A stretch of DNA of 64,000 bases from a bacterium (GTDB lineage Bacteria > Babelota > Babeliae > Babelales > Babelaceae). The stretch's first letter is position 1, and each line of letters opens with the position of its first letter. Both the position numbers and the translations under genes were made by a program. Below are positions 7,467 to 16,540 of the stretch, piece after piece. Location of the stretch: contig JAEYYR010000002.1 in the NCBI GenBank assembly GCA_023428375.1, forward strand, positions 124,001-188,000, read 5' to 3'. The notes beneath the pieces are model-generated. The model did no database searches, was not told the origin of the DNA, and was given only the letters and a program-made list of their open reading frames with translations.

Positions 7467-8639
7467 ATGAAAGAATTCATATCACGTGTTTTTATTGTTG
7501 GATTGACGATTTTCGCTATGTTATTTGGCGCAGGCAATCTTATGTTTCCACTACGCTTAGGTATTGAATGCGGTAACCAAACACTTTGGGGACTCTCTGG
7601 TTTTATTGCGACGGGCGTTTTCTTACCACTTTTAGGTCTTATTGCAATTGTGTTGTTCCAAGGTGACTATAAGGCATTCTTTGGAAGAATTGGAACTATT
7701 CCAGGCAATATCGCCATTGCATTCTCGATGATGATAATCGGGCCCTTTGTTGTAATGCCGCGTATTATTGGATTGTCGTATGAAATGTTGCAACCATTCT
7801 TGCCTGCTATGCCGGTTGGATTGTTTGCGGTAGGGTTCTTGAGTCTTGCATTCGTTGCGACCTATCGCCCAACAAAATTATTGACCGTGATTGGACGAGT
7901 TTTGAGTCCGCTTAAAGTTTTAAGCATTCTTACGATTGTGATAATCGGTGTGGTTAAAGCGGGTATCGTGCCTTTTAATGGTGAAAATCCTACCACGCTG
8001 TTCTTAAAAGGAATTGAAACTGGTTATTATACATTGGATTTGCTCGGTGCAATTTTCTTCGGTTCAATTATTGTGAGCTTGTTGACTACCTATGCTCCCA
8101 AAAATGATTCTATGAGCATACGCCACGCAATGAAGATTTCAGTGTGGGCATCATTTGGTGCGGCATTACTTTTGAGTGGTGTATATGCTGGTATGAGTTT
8201 GATTGGTGCATGCCATGGTCTTGGACTTGAAACATTAAATGAAGGTGCAATTTTTAGTGCTATTTCATTCAAAGTTTTAGGCTCCTATGGTGCAGCACTT
8301 ATTGGTTTGACTGTGTTCTTGGCATGTTTTACCACCACCGTTTCATTGACTGCGGTAGTGTCACAATATATTAGATCTGAAATTTGCAACAATGCTATTA
8401 GTTATCCAGTTGCTTGTGCTATTACGTTAATTACAACTGCGTTATTTGCACGTCATGGACTTGCTGCAATTTTATCATTCTCTATTCCAGTTATTGTTGC
8501 ATGCTATCCAATATTTATTGTTATAACGTTATGCAATTTGGCTTACAAATTATGGGGTTTTCCGTATATTAAAGTACCAGTATTGATAACAACAATTGCC
8601 GTTGTAGCGCCGTATGCTATGAGAATGATTGGATATTAA
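7467..8639 (+). CDS. brnQ: Branched-chain amino acid transporter (LIVCS/BrnQ family)
   Basis: Inner-membrane carrier expected to take up Leu, Ile and Val with Na+ or H+. The N-terminus (IFAMLFGAGNLMFPLRLG, about 15-32) is the family signature. About ten to eleven hydrophobic segments follow, with STYAP-like TTYAPK near 208. At 390 residues it is a little shorter than the usual 430-450. AAGG precedes the ATG. Its TAA is one base before the start of leuS, so leucine uptake and leucine charging are encoded together. This fits an organism that imports branched-chain amino acids from a host. Confidence 0.9.
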   Translation: MKEFISRVFIVGLTIFAMLFGAGNLMFPLRLGIECGNQTLWGLSGFIATGVFLPLLGLIAIVLFQGDYKAFFGRIGTIPGNIAIAFSMMIIGPFVVMPRIIGLSYEMLQPFLPAMPVGLFAVGFLSLAFVATYRPTKLLTVIGRVLSPLKVLSILTIVIIGVVKAGIVPFNGENPTTLFLKGIETGYYTLDLLGAIFFGSIIVSLLTTYAPKNDSMSIRHAMKISVWASFGAALLLSGVYAGMSLIGACHGLGLETLNEGAIFSAISFKVLGSYGAALIGLTVFLACFTTTVSLTAVVSQYIRSEICNNAISYPVACAITLITTALFARHGLAAILSFSIPVIVACYPIFIVITLCNLAYKLWGFPYIKVPVLITTIAVVAPYAMRMIGY

Positions 8640-8640
8640 A

Positions 8641-11094
8641 ATGTCATATAATGTCACAGAAGTTGAAAAAAAATGGCAAGCGCGGTGGATGAAAAATCCA
8701 CCCGCTGCTACCAAACCTACCGGTGATGGTAAAAAGTTTTATTGTTTAGACATGTTTCCGTATCCATCAGGATCAGGATTGCATGTTGGTCATTGGCGTG
8801 GATATGTTTTGTCTGACGTTTATGCCCGTATGAAATGGTTGCAGGGGTATAATGTGTTGCATCCAATGGGATGGGACGCATTTGGATTACCTGCAGAAAA
8901 TGATGCAATCAAAAAAGGTATCAAGCCTCAAATCAGCACCGCTTCAAATATTGCAACATTTAAAAAACAGTTGCAGGACGTTGCCGCGATTTATGATTGG
9001 ACAAAAGAAATTAATACCACTGACCCAAATTACTATAAATGGACACAATGGATCTTCTTGCAAATGTACAAAGCTGGTCTTGCTTACGAAGCTGATACAC
9101 CAATCAATTGGTGCCCAAGCGATATGACCGGGCTTGCAAACGAAGAAGTCATTGATGGTAAGTGTGAACGTTGTGGAACATTGGTTATTGAAAAAACCAT
9201 TCGTCAATGGATTTTGCGCATCACCAGTTATGCAGAAAAATTGCTTGAAGGATTAAATCGTTTAGATTGGCCTGAAAAAGTAAAATTAATGCAGCGTAAT
9301 TGGATTGGTAAAAGTGAAGGCTTGATATTCACGGCGCCGGTTAAAGATACGAATTTAACTATACAAACATTCTCTGCTCATTTTGAATCTTTTGCAGCAG
9401 ATACCTTTGTTGCAATTGCAGCAGATCATCCATTATTGCCTTCATTATTAGAAGGTGTTGCTAACAAAGATGAAATTCTTCGTTTTTGTCAGCAGTTAAT
9501 TGACAAGCGCGCACAAGAGGGCGATGTCGAAAAAGAATCAGAAGGTATTTTTACTGGTCGTTACATTGTTGATCCAGTGGGAAATGGCGATTTGCCTATT
9601 TGGGTTGCAAGTTTTGCTTTAGCGCATTATGGCACGGGTATCGTAAAATGCTCTGCACATGACGAACGTGATTTTAAATTTGCTAAAAAATACAACATTC
9701 CACTTAAAGCCGTTCTATTTCCTGAAGATAAAGAACTTGCTGAAAAAGTTGCACGATTTGAAATCTGTTATACCGATATGAAAAATGGTATTTTAACAGA
9801 ACCAGCAGCATTTGCTGGAAAACGTGCTGGTGATTGTCGCGAACAAATTATCGAATATTGTGAAAATAATGGTTTGGCGCAACGCAAAACAAGTTATAAA
9901 TTACGTGACTGGGTATTCTCTCGTCAACGTTATTGGGGCGAGCCAATTCCTCTTGTGCATTGTGCACAATGTGGTGTTGTACCAGTTCCTGAAAAAGATT
10001 TACCGGTGGAATTACCTGACGTTGAACATTATCAACCAACAGGTACCGGTGAATCACCATTAGCAGGAATTGATTGGTGGGTAAATACGAGATGCCCTCA
10101 ATGTCATGGTCCTGCAAAACGTGAAACAAATACTATGCCCCAATGGGCTGGTTCATGCTGGTACTTCTTGCGTTATCCAAATCCTGATCTCAAGGACAAA
10201 CCGTGGGATCAAAAAGATATGCAATATTGGTTGCCGGTTGATTTATATGTTGGTGGTGTAGAACATGCTATTTTGCATTTGTTGTATGCACGATTTTATG
10301 TAAAAGTTTTGTATGATTTGGGTCACTTGCATTTTGATGAACCATTCACCCATTTATTTAATCAGGGAATGGTAAATAAATATTCTGAAAAATCAGGCAA
10401 AGTTGAAAAGATGTCCAAGTCCAAGGGCAACGTAGTAAATCCTGATGAAATCGTAAAAGAATATGGCTCAGACGCATTGCGTATGTATATTTTGTTTATG
10501 GGACCACCAGAACTTGATTGCGAATGGCAAGACACAGGTCTTGATGGTATCAAACGTTTCTTGAATCGTTTCTGGTTATATATGACGACGCCAGATCGCA
10601 TTGTGAATCAAAACGCAATAACAAATTATGATGACGTAAATCGTCGCTTACATAAATTGATCTTTGATTTTCATGATCGCATTCAGTTGTTCAAACCAAA
10701 CACCGTTGTTTCTGCTTTTATGGAATGGCTCAATGAAGCAAGTAGCCAAAACTACAGCTTGACTCAAGAACAAGCGGAAAAAGTATTGGTACTCTTGTCT
10801 ACAATGGCGCCACATATAGCAAGTGAATTGTTAGAGCAATTATGTAACAAACAACTTGCTGACTGTGCATGGCCAACGTTTGATGAATCATTATTGAAAG
10901 TGAATACGGTAACATTGCCAATACAAATCAATGGTAAGTTGCGTGATACGTTGCACATCATGATTGATGAAGATCAAGATAGTGTGCAATCAAAAGCACT
11001 TGCCTTAGAAAGTATTAAAAAATGGACTGACGGGAAAAAGATAATAAAAATAGTGTATGTACCTAATAAATTAATTAATTTTGTGGTACAATAA
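8641..11094 (+). CDS. leuS: Leucyl-tRNA synthetase
   Basis: Class I synthetase that charges tRNA-Leu. HVGH (48-51) is the HIGH signature and KMSKS (590-594) the second ATP-binding motif. Zinc-type cysteines (CPSDMTG...CERCG; CAQC; CPQC) and the inserted CP1 editing domain are present. The anticodon-binding and C-terminal domains end FVVQ. I start at ATG 8641 (MSYNVTEVEKKWQ, 817 aa), the normal family N-terminus. An in-frame TTG four codons earlier overlaps brnQ. A strong terminator follows. Confidence 0.97.
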   Translation: MSYNVTEVEKKWQARWMKNPPAATKPTGDGKKFYCLDMFPYPSGSGLHVGHWRGYVLSDVYARMKWLQGYNVLHPMGWDAFGLPAENDAIKKGIKPQISTASNIATFKKQLQDVAAIYDWTKEINTTDPNYYKWTQWIFLQMYKAGLAYEADTPINWCPSDMTGLANEEVIDGKCERCGTLVIEKTIRQWILRITSYAEKLLEGLNRLDWPEKVKLMQRNWIGKSEGLIFTAPVKDTNLTIQTFSAHFESFAADTFVAIAADHPLLPSLLEGVANKDEILRFCQQLIDKRAQEGDVEKESEGIFTGRYIVDPVGNGDLPIWVASFALAHYGTGIVKCSAHDERDFKFAKKYNIPLKAVLFPEDKELAEKVARFEICYTDMKNGILTEPAAFAGKRAGDCREQIIEYCENNGLAQRKTSYKLRDWVFSRQRYWGEPIPLVHCAQCGVVPVPEKDLPVELPDVEHYQPTGTGESPLAGIDWWVNTRCPQCHGPAKRETNTMPQWAGSCWYFLRYPNPDLKDKPWDQKDMQYWLPVDLYVGGVEHAILHLLYARFYVKVLYDLGHLHFDEPFTHLFNQGMVNKYSEKSGKVEKMSKSKGNVVNPDEIVKEYGSDALRMYILFMGPPELDCEWQDTGLDGIKRFLNRFWLYMTTPDRIVNQNAITNYDDVNRRLHKLIFDFHDRIQLFKPNTVVSAFMEWLNEASSQNYSLTQEQAEKVLVLLSTMAPHIASELLEQLCNKQLADCAWPTFDESLLKVNTVTLPIQINGKLRDTLHIMIDEDQDSVQSKALALESIKKWTDGKKIIKIVYVPNKLINFVVQ

Positions 11095-11107
11095 GCATCC
11101 GAAAATT

Positions 11108-11134
11108 AAGGGGTCAAATGTGACCCCTTTTTTT
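11108..11134 (+). terminator. Rho-independent terminator after leuS
   Basis: AAGGGGTCA and TGACCCCTT form a 9-bp perfect stem with a 4-base loop, followed by a T run. Confidence 0.9.
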
Positions 11135-11165
11135 ATGCACAAAACACAAAACAAAAGAAGGTTGT

Positions 11166-12578
11166 ATGAAAAAAATTATTTTGAGCTCTCTGTTGATTGT
11201 ATCAACAGTTATTTCTGCAAAAATGGAGTGGAGTCCAGAGCGTATTGAACAAGCAAAAAAGTTGGTTTCTAAATATTCAGTTGAATTAAGTCATATGGCT
11301 TCAGAAAAAGTTGCTGTATCTGCTGAAGGAAAAGGCGACCTTGATGACAATAATTGGGGCGTCGTATTTTATGGAAACAAAAAATATAGTGAATTTGCGC
11401 GTTCGTTACATTCAGCTTTATTATACCAAGATGCTTTAAATCATGATTTTGAAGAAGGATATAAGGCATTCACCGAAGGTCAACCAAAGAAAATTACACC
11501 TGAACAATTCACTACGTTGCGCACCATGCTTTCAGAATTTAGAGAAAAAACTAATAATTCTGATGTGCTTGAAGCAATGATTGTTATCAACGATATTGGT
11601 AAAGCAGAATCAGTACAGAAGAAAGTTGCTGCTTGGACCAAAAATGACTCCGTTGATCATGATCAAGTTTTGTCTGATCTTTTAAGATTAGCGGAGACGA
11701 ATCAGGAAGCAGCTGCGTTAATTCCTAACATCATGAAATTAAGCAAAGAAGAACGTGATTTAATGTCCTCAATTTGGGCTGCGCGTTTAAATATTCCTCA
11801 ATTTGCACAAGGTGAATGCCCAGAAAGAGCGTTGGAAGATTTTGTAAAATTGAATGACGTTCAGAAATTGGGTGCGACATTAGAAGCGATATTTGATGTT
11901 GCGGGTGCACAGGCTCACACTGGGATTAAGTCAAATATATTCTTTTTTAATCTACCGAACTTCACATTAGGTTATGAGAAACTTAAACAAGATTTAGATA
12001 TTCACGAGATGTATAAATCTTTTTATTTTGAGCTGGTAGAAAAAACTGGTGCTACTTTTGATGAATCTTGGAAAGAAAAAAAGAAAATTACTTTAGGACG
12101 ACTATTTAAATTGGGAAGAGGTTCAACTAAAGAATATTTTGAAAAAGTTGTTCATGCATTTCATGCATTGCCAATCGAAACACAAGAATATTTAATCAAA
12201 GAAATGTCTTTAAAATCTTCTGATTTAGCAACTGGAATAACTATTATGTATTCACCAGCATTAATGCAGAAGACTCAAGGCAAAGATCAAGACATTGTGA
12301 ATGCATATGCTTTTTTAGCTGTTTGTTACAATCATGCTCGTTATAAACAATTACCAAAAATGTATGTTTTTGATATTAATGATGCAACATCAAGTACAGC
12401 TACTATTGCAGAGTTAATTAAACATCCTATCTATTACAAAAAACATGATGATGGTGCAAAATTACTTTTAGTAGAACCAACAAAAGAAAAAAAATCTATG
12501 TATTCGAGCATGATCGGTTATGCGAGTGAGAACTTACATTGGATTAAAGATAAATTTGGTTCAAAAAGTAAAGCATAG
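11166..12578 (+). CDS. Secreted protein with a degenerate HD-like core, paralogue of the next gene (470 aa)
   Basis: Not recognised by name. Signal peptide (KKIILSSLLIVSTVISA). Near residue 140 lies VINDIGK, then VDHDQVL about 20 residues on; NIPQFAQGE and EAIFDVAGAQAH lie further down. The same blocks occur in the same order in the following gene, so the two are paralogues. NDIGK resembles the HDIGK motif of HD phosphohydrolases with His replaced by Asn. I infer a possible metal-binding or relic HD fold, but enzyme activity is unproven. GAAGG precedes the ATG and a terminator follows. Confidence 0.7.
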   Translation: MKKIILSSLLIVSTVISAKMEWSPERIEQAKKLVSKYSVELSHMASEKVAVSAEGKGDLDDNNWGVVFYGNKKYSEFARSLHSALLYQDALNHDFEEGYKAFTEGQPKKITPEQFTTLRTMLSEFREKTNNSDVLEAMIVINDIGKAESVQKKVAAWTKNDSVDHDQVLSDLLRLAETNQEAAALIPNIMKLSKEERDLMSSIWAARLNIPQFAQGECPERALEDFVKLNDVQKLGATLEAIFDVAGAQAHTGIKSNIFFFNLPNFTLGYEKLKQDLDIHEMYKSFYFELVEKTGATFDESWKEKKKITLGRLFKLGRGSTKEYFEKVVHAFHALPIETQEYLIKEMSLKSSDLATGITIMYSPALMQKTQGKDQDIVNAYAFLAVCYNHARYKQLPKMYVFDINDATSSTATIAELIKHPIYYKKHDDGAKLLLVEPTKEKKSMYSSMIGYASENLHWIKDKFGSKSKA

Positions 12579-12605
12579 TTTTTATTATTACGCTTTTTTT
12601 ATACT

Positions 12606-12637
12606 GGCGGTTGAGTCTAACTTAACCGCCTTTTTTT
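12606..12637 (+). terminator. Rho-independent terminator between the two paralogues
   Basis: GGCGGTT pairs with AACCGCC across an 11-base loop, followed by seven T. It sits between the two paralogous secreted genes. Confidence 0.85.
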
Positions 12638-12651
12638 ATTATGGAGTAATC

Positions 12652-14217
12652 ATGAGAATAGGTTTATTTTTTTTAGGTTTTTTGTTTGTTGGAAACAACT
12701 TTACAATGATGGATAATAGACCTACAAAGGAAGAATTTCTCAAGAATTTTTTTGATGGTACTTTTACTAATATAATTGATTTTACGCGATATCTTGTAAA
12801 TGTTTACCCTGAAACGCATGATTTAGCATCATCAGATGTAGAAGTAACTGCTGAGGGTGCCCTTGCTCAAGGTATTAGTTCAATAAGCATGCAGATCTAT
12901 AATAAGCATTATGGTGAATTTGATCGCAGCGTCGCTGGCGTATGGTTTTTATACTTATACGTCAATAAAAAGTATGCAGAAACGCATGCACTTTTTGCAA
13001 AACCAGAAAATAAAAAATGGCTAGATCAAGCAATCGCCATATTTAATGAATATTTTTACACAAAAGGTATTATTGACCGAGAAAAAATAGAAGCTTTAAT
13101 TGTTTCATTAGTGTTAAATGACATTGGTAAGGTCAACAAAATTCACAATTTGGTTGGACAAGCAATTGATCATGATGCAGTACTTTCTTTGATGCTCAAT
13201 AATCAAGCAAAATATAGTAAATACATTCCAAGTTTTGTTGCTCTGAATGACAATCAACAACAATTGATACGTGAATATTTTAGTGCAGGTATGAGTATTC
13301 CACAATTAGCGCAAGCAGAAAATGTACCCGGTAGCGCAATCAATTTTGTTCAATTACCGCGTAATATTCGCGTTTTTGGATTTTGGGAAGCATTTTTTGA
13401 TGTTAGTGGTGCGGGTGCGCATGTGCAAGATTTTAGTAAATTGCAATCGGTAATGAACCCTTTTGTTTTACCCACGTATCTCACTGCTTACGGGGTAATA
13501 AGTAGTCAGTCATGGGATCTTGATAGAAGAGCCAATGATACAAAAGCCTTTGAACTATATTGGCATACCGTTGATAATGTGCTCCTTGCAAAAAATTTAA
13601 GTGATTTATTCAATGTTGCATATGCACCCAATTCAAATAGTTTCTTTCAACTCGGTCGATATACAAGCAAAAAAGATGAAGCAATACGAAAGGAATATTG
13701 CTTGGCGCGCTTAATTGCACAAGCCCGTATTAGTCCTGCAAATATTGAATCGTTTAAAAAAGATTTTGAATCGTTAACAGAAGAAGATCAAACTATTTTA
13801 ATCAATGGGATGTCTCGTGATGGTATATCTGAAAAAACGATGATGATTTATTATGCACCAGCGTTATTTACAAGCTTAGGAACGGATAAGAAATCTGCCT
13901 TAGAAATATTAGCTCGCTTATATAATGCCGGCGAAACATTATTACAACAAAATTCATCAAAAATATTTACGATTAATATCCGCGAAATTGCATCCCCGAA
14001 AATCATTGGCGTAGCTGCTAATAAAGATGCTTTAAAAAACGGTGAATTCCATTTTAATGTAAATGGTGACATTGCCTATGCAAAATTAGGTGGTGATGCC
14101 GGAAGAGCAAAGGGCCAACTTTCTTTGGATGAGGATATGGAAAATTTTTCAAACGATTTATTGATTATCTATTCAACAAATGATGTTACATCGGCGATTA
14201 TGGTATCTCATCAGTAG
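12652..14217 (+). CDS. Secreted paralogue of the upstream protein, degenerate HD-like core (521 aa)
   Basis: ATG 12652 has GGAG upstream and begins a signal sequence (GLFFLGFLFVGNNF). Shared blocks with the preceding gene are VLNDIGK, IDHDAVL, SIPQLAQAE and EAFFDVSGAGAH, followed by a C-terminal block (MIYYAPALFTSLG versus MYSPALMQKTQG). The reading frame is open further upstream (to 12520), but that stretch overlaps the previous gene and its terminator, so I reject it. Function unknown. The conserved Asp, His and Asn cluster could bind a metal. Confidence 0.72.
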   Translation: MRIGLFFLGFLFVGNNFTMMDNRPTKEEFLKNFFDGTFTNIIDFTRYLVNVYPETHDLASSDVEVTAEGALAQGISSISMQIYNKHYGEFDRSVAGVWFLYLYVNKKYAETHALFAKPENKKWLDQAIAIFNEYFYTKGIIDREKIEALIVSLVLNDIGKVNKIHNLVGQAIDHDAVLSLMLNNQAKYSKYIPSFVALNDNQQQLIREYFSAGMSIPQLAQAENVPGSAINFVQLPRNIRVFGFWEAFFDVSGAGAHVQDFSKLQSVMNPFVLPTYLTAYGVISSQSWDLDRRANDTKAFELYWHTVDNVLLAKNLSDLFNVAYAPNSNSFFQLGRYTSKKDEAIRKEYCLARLIAQARISPANIESFKKDFESLTEEDQTILINGMSRDGISEKTMMIYYAPALFTSLGTDKKSALEILARLYNAGETLLQQNSSKIFTINIREIASPKIIGVAANKDALKNGEFHFNVNGDIAYAKLGGDAGRAKGQLSLDEDMENFSNDLLIIYSTNDVTSAIMVSHQ

Positions 14218-14229
14218 GGTGGTTAATTG

Positions 14230-15099
14230 CTAAAGTTTTTGTTTTAATTCAAAAAAACGCTGCCATATTGTTTTCCAGTGTGGCCGTTTTTTTATAGTTT
14301 TTATAGTAAATTGATTCGAAGCTTTAACTCGTGATAGTTCATCCCATGTTACGGGTGCTGCAACGGGTGCACCATCTTTTGCGCGTACAGCATACGGGGC
14401 AACGCCAGTCGCGCCAAAGCCATTTCTAAAATAATCGATCAATAATAATTTTTTTCTTTTTTCTTTGCGTGGATTAATTGTATATAAATCTGGATGACGT
14501 TGCATTAAAACTTCTGCAACCTGTTTAGTAAATTGTCGAACCTTTGCATAGGTGTAATTTGGTTTAATCGGCACAATGACATGAATTCCCTTTGAACCGG
14601 TTAACAAAGCAAATGAGGTTAATCCTAATTCCTCAAGTAATTCTTTTAAAGCAAATGCAGCTTCTTTCACATCAGCAAAGCTATTAGTAGGAGCAGGATC
14701 AAGATCAAAAATAATGCGGTCCGGCTTTTTTAAATGTGGTATCGAACTTAACCACAAATGTGGTGTAAGACACGCCAAGTTAGCAAGATATACTAACGTT
14801 GCAGCATTATTGATAATAACATATTCTGTGTCGCCCCCGGATTTTTTTTCCACCGTGACAGAATCTATCCAGCTTGGGAAAAATTCACTTTTATCTTTTT
14901 GATAAAAACTTTCTTGATGAATACCTTCGGGAAACCGTTGCATGCTAATGGGGCGATTCTGCATAAAGGGAAGCATGATGTCTGCCATAGAAGCATAATA
15001 ATTGATAATATCACCTTTAGTTATGCCATCTTTTGGGAATAATATTTTATTTTCATTACTTGTATTGAGCGTGACTCTACCAATAGTAATTGTGCTCAT
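14230..15099 (-). CDS. LigD-type polymerase (archaeo-eukaryotic primase domain), stand-alone
   Basis: Corresponds to the polymerase domain of bacterial DNA ligase D, which fills gaps with ribo- or deoxynucleotides at broken ends. Visible motifs are FDLDP with Asp132 and Asp134 (metal binding), TGSKGIHV (168-175, His173), and a third acidic residue in LLLIDYFRN. At 289 residues it matches the isolated domain; no ligase domain is attached. ATG 15099 lies two bases after the stop of the phosphoesterase gene, so both are co-translated. No Ku or ATP-dependent ligase gene is present in this window. Confidence 0.9.
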   Translation of the reverse strand: MSTITIGRVTLNTSNENKILFPKDGITKGDIINYYASMADIMLPFMQNRPISMQRFPEGIHQESFYQKDKSEFFPSWIDSVTVEKKSGGDTEYVIINNAATLVYLANLACLTPHLWLSSIPHLKKPDRIIFDLDPAPTNSFADVKEAAFALKELLEELGLTSFALLTGSKGIHVIVPIKPNYTYAKVRQFTKQVAEVLMQRHPDLYTINPRKEKRKKLLLIDYFRNGFGATGVAPYAVRAKDGAPVAAPVTWDELSRVKASNQFTIKTIKKRPHWKTIWQRFFELKQKL

Positions 15100-15101
15100 T
15101 T

Positions 15102-15590
15102 TTATCTCTTTTTTCGTAAGCGGGTCATTAACCAACTATTTTTGCCAGTATCGTATTTTGTTTTGATGAGTGCGTATGGTGCATCAAGTCGTTTGCCATG
15201 CAAATATACTTCAATTAAACCATCATCAAGACATGTACCCATTGATGCTGATTTAATGTTTTCATACGTGCCGTGGTCCCATATTTCTACGGTACCCGCA
15301 CCATAGTTACCTTTAGGAATTTCACCCGCAAATTTTGCATATTCCATAGGATGATCTTCCGTCTGAATTGCAAGACGTTTTTCACCAACTTTTTTTGGAG
15401 GGCCTTTGGGAACTGCCCACGAGGTCAATACTCCATTTATTTCTAGGCGAACATCATAATGCAAATGAGAGGCATCATGTTTTTGAATAACAAAAATGGG
15501 TTGTTTAGATTTTGGTATTTTTGCAGAACCTTTTGGCTCTGGCGTTTCTTTAAATTTACGTTTTTTGCGATACGTAGTTAATGTTTTCAT
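15102..15590 (-). CDS. LigD-type 3'-phosphoesterase, stand-alone
   Basis: Corresponds to the phosphoesterase domain of LigD, which trims 3' phosphates and ribonucleotides at DNA ends. Starting at ATG 15590 (AGGA 6 bases upstream; MKTLTTYRKKRKF, the usual family N-terminus) it has 162 residues. His38, His44, Asp46, Arg48, His80 and Tyr84 align, with an offset of four, to the catalytic residues I recall for the Pseudomonas enzyme. The frame is open for 30 more codons upstream and would add a signal-like sequence ending LPSC, but no ribosome site supports that start. Operon partner of the polymerase gene. Confidence 0.88.
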   Translation of the reverse strand: MKTLTTYRKKRKFKETPEPKGSAKIPKSKQPIFVIQKHDASHLHYDVRLEINGVLTSWAVPKGPPKKVGEKRLAIQTEDHPMEYAKFAGEIPKGNYGAGTVEIWDHGTYENIKSASMGTCLDDGLIEVYLHGKRLDAPYALIKTKYDTGKNSWLMTRLRKKR

Positions 15591-15692
15591 AGTTGATCCT
15601 GGTTGCTTAAAGTAAGGATGATAAAAGCAAGAGGGTAAGATCAATAAAAGAAGAAAAATGGAGAGAGTATAATTTTTCATATAAACGAGTAT

Positions 15693-15720
15693 TAAAAATG
15701 GAGCGCATTGCTACGCTCCA
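15693..15720 (-). terminator. Rho-independent terminator after the first DUF1328 gene
   Basis: TGGAGCG and CGCTCCA pair around an 8-base loop, followed on the minus strand by TTTTTAA. Confidence 0.75.
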
Positions 15721-15735
15721 TTCGCTCAATGTATA

Positions 15736-15903
15736 TTAAACGATGATAAAAGCGCTAATAAAAATAACAATAAAAATTGCTATGAAGATATAGAATAAGA
15801 TCTTTGCTATATCAGCAGATCCTGCTGCAATTCCGGTAAAACCAAATAAACCAGCAACAACAGCGATTGCAAAAAAAATTGCAGCCCAAAGTAATAATCC
15901 CAT
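15736..15903 (-). CDS. DUF1328 (UPF0391/YtjA-like) small membrane protein, copy 1
   Basis: A 55-residue, two-helix membrane peptide: MGLLLWAAIFF, then VAGLFGFTGIAAGSADIAKI, then a second hydrophobic helix to the end. The AGLFGFTGIA...IAKILF core is the YtjA/DUF1328 signature; such proteins are often stress induced, with unknown mechanism. A second copy lies just upstream, separated by a terminator. Confidence 0.85.
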   Translation of the reverse strand: MGLLLWAAIFFAIAVVAGLFGFTGIAAGSADIAKILFYIFIAIFIVIFISAFIIV

Positions 15904-15930
15904 TAGAAATCCTTAGAGGTTTAAAGTACA

Positions 15931-15956
15931 AAAAAAATGGGGCGTTATATGCCCCA
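15931..15956 (-). terminator. Rho-independent terminator between the DUF1328 genes
   Basis: TGGGGC and GCCCCA form a 6-bp stem followed on the minus strand by eight T. Confidence 0.75.
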
Positions 15957-15964
15957 TTAATCTT

Positions 15965-16141
15965 TTAGCCAACGAAAATGCCGCCACCAAATACGAGTGA
16001 GAGCAAAAAGAGAACGATAAATACAAAAAACAAAATGCGAGCAATGCTAGATGAGCTGTTTGCTACATTGCCAAAGCCTAACGCGCCCGCAACTAATGCA
16101 AGAATTAAAAATATAAACGTCCAGTAGAGAAGATTGTTCAT
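15965..16141 (-). CDS. DUF1328-like small membrane protein, copy 2
   Basis: A 58-residue two-helix membrane peptide (MNNLLYWTFIFLILALVAG...GFGNVANSSSSIARILFFVF). It shares the layout of copy 1: helix, Gly-rich turn, IA-[KR]-ILF, helix. It is more divergent than copy 1, so the duplication is probably old. GGAG lies upstream of the ATG. Confidence 0.8.
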   Translation of the reverse strand: MNNLLYWTFIFLILALVAGALGFGNVANSSSSIARILFFVFIVLFLLSLVFGGGIFVG

Positions 16142-16153
16142 TAGAAACTCCTT

Positions 16154-16501
16154 TTATCTTCCATGTTTCCCCAAATGGATAAATAAAATCAAGTCATTTG
16201 TGATTATATGTTTTTTTCTACAAGAGACCTTAATATTTCCTAAATATTTAAATTCGTTAATGGAATGTTTAAAGAGTATTGGTACATGAGCTATTAAGTG
16301 GACCGATTCTTTTATTTTTTGAGATGAATTGGGTGGTATTTGATATTTTGGGTCAAACATCGCATCTATCAAACTAAACTCAGGAATTTTTGAAGAACTG
16401 CTATCTTTTATTGCATAAATTATAAACGAAGAATTATTTTCAATGATACTAGCATTGATCAAAGATATGTTTATTAATAAAACCAGAGTAATACGATGCA
16501 T
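16154..16501 (-). CDS. Small secreted protein of unknown function (115 aa)
   Basis: Not recognised. From ATG 16501 (AGGGA upstream) the protein starts MHRITLVLLINISLINAS, a short signal peptide. A Ser/Pro/Lys-rich middle and a basic C-terminus (HLGKHGR) follow. The frame is open upstream to 16585, but that part overlaps the start of the divergent aldolase gene and lacks a ribosome site. Confidence 0.6.
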   Translation of the reverse strand: MHRITLVLLINISLINASIIENNSSFIIYAIKDSSSSKIPEFSLIDAMFDPKYQIPPNSSQKIKESVHLIAHVPILFKHSINEFKYLGNIKVSCRKKHIITNDLILFIHLGKHGR

Positions 16502-16540
16502 AAGATCCCTCATGATTAACTGATATACTAGGAGTAGCAT

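Noticed and set aside
8629..8640. TTG start for leuS, four codons upstream of the ATG
   Set aside because: The ATG at 8641 gives the normal LeuS N-terminus and abuts the brnQ stop; the TTG would overlap brnQ without a ribosome site.
12520..12651. Upstream extension of the second HD-like paralogue
   Set aside because: It overlaps the first paralogue and the terminator between them; a signal peptide and GGAG support ATG 12652.
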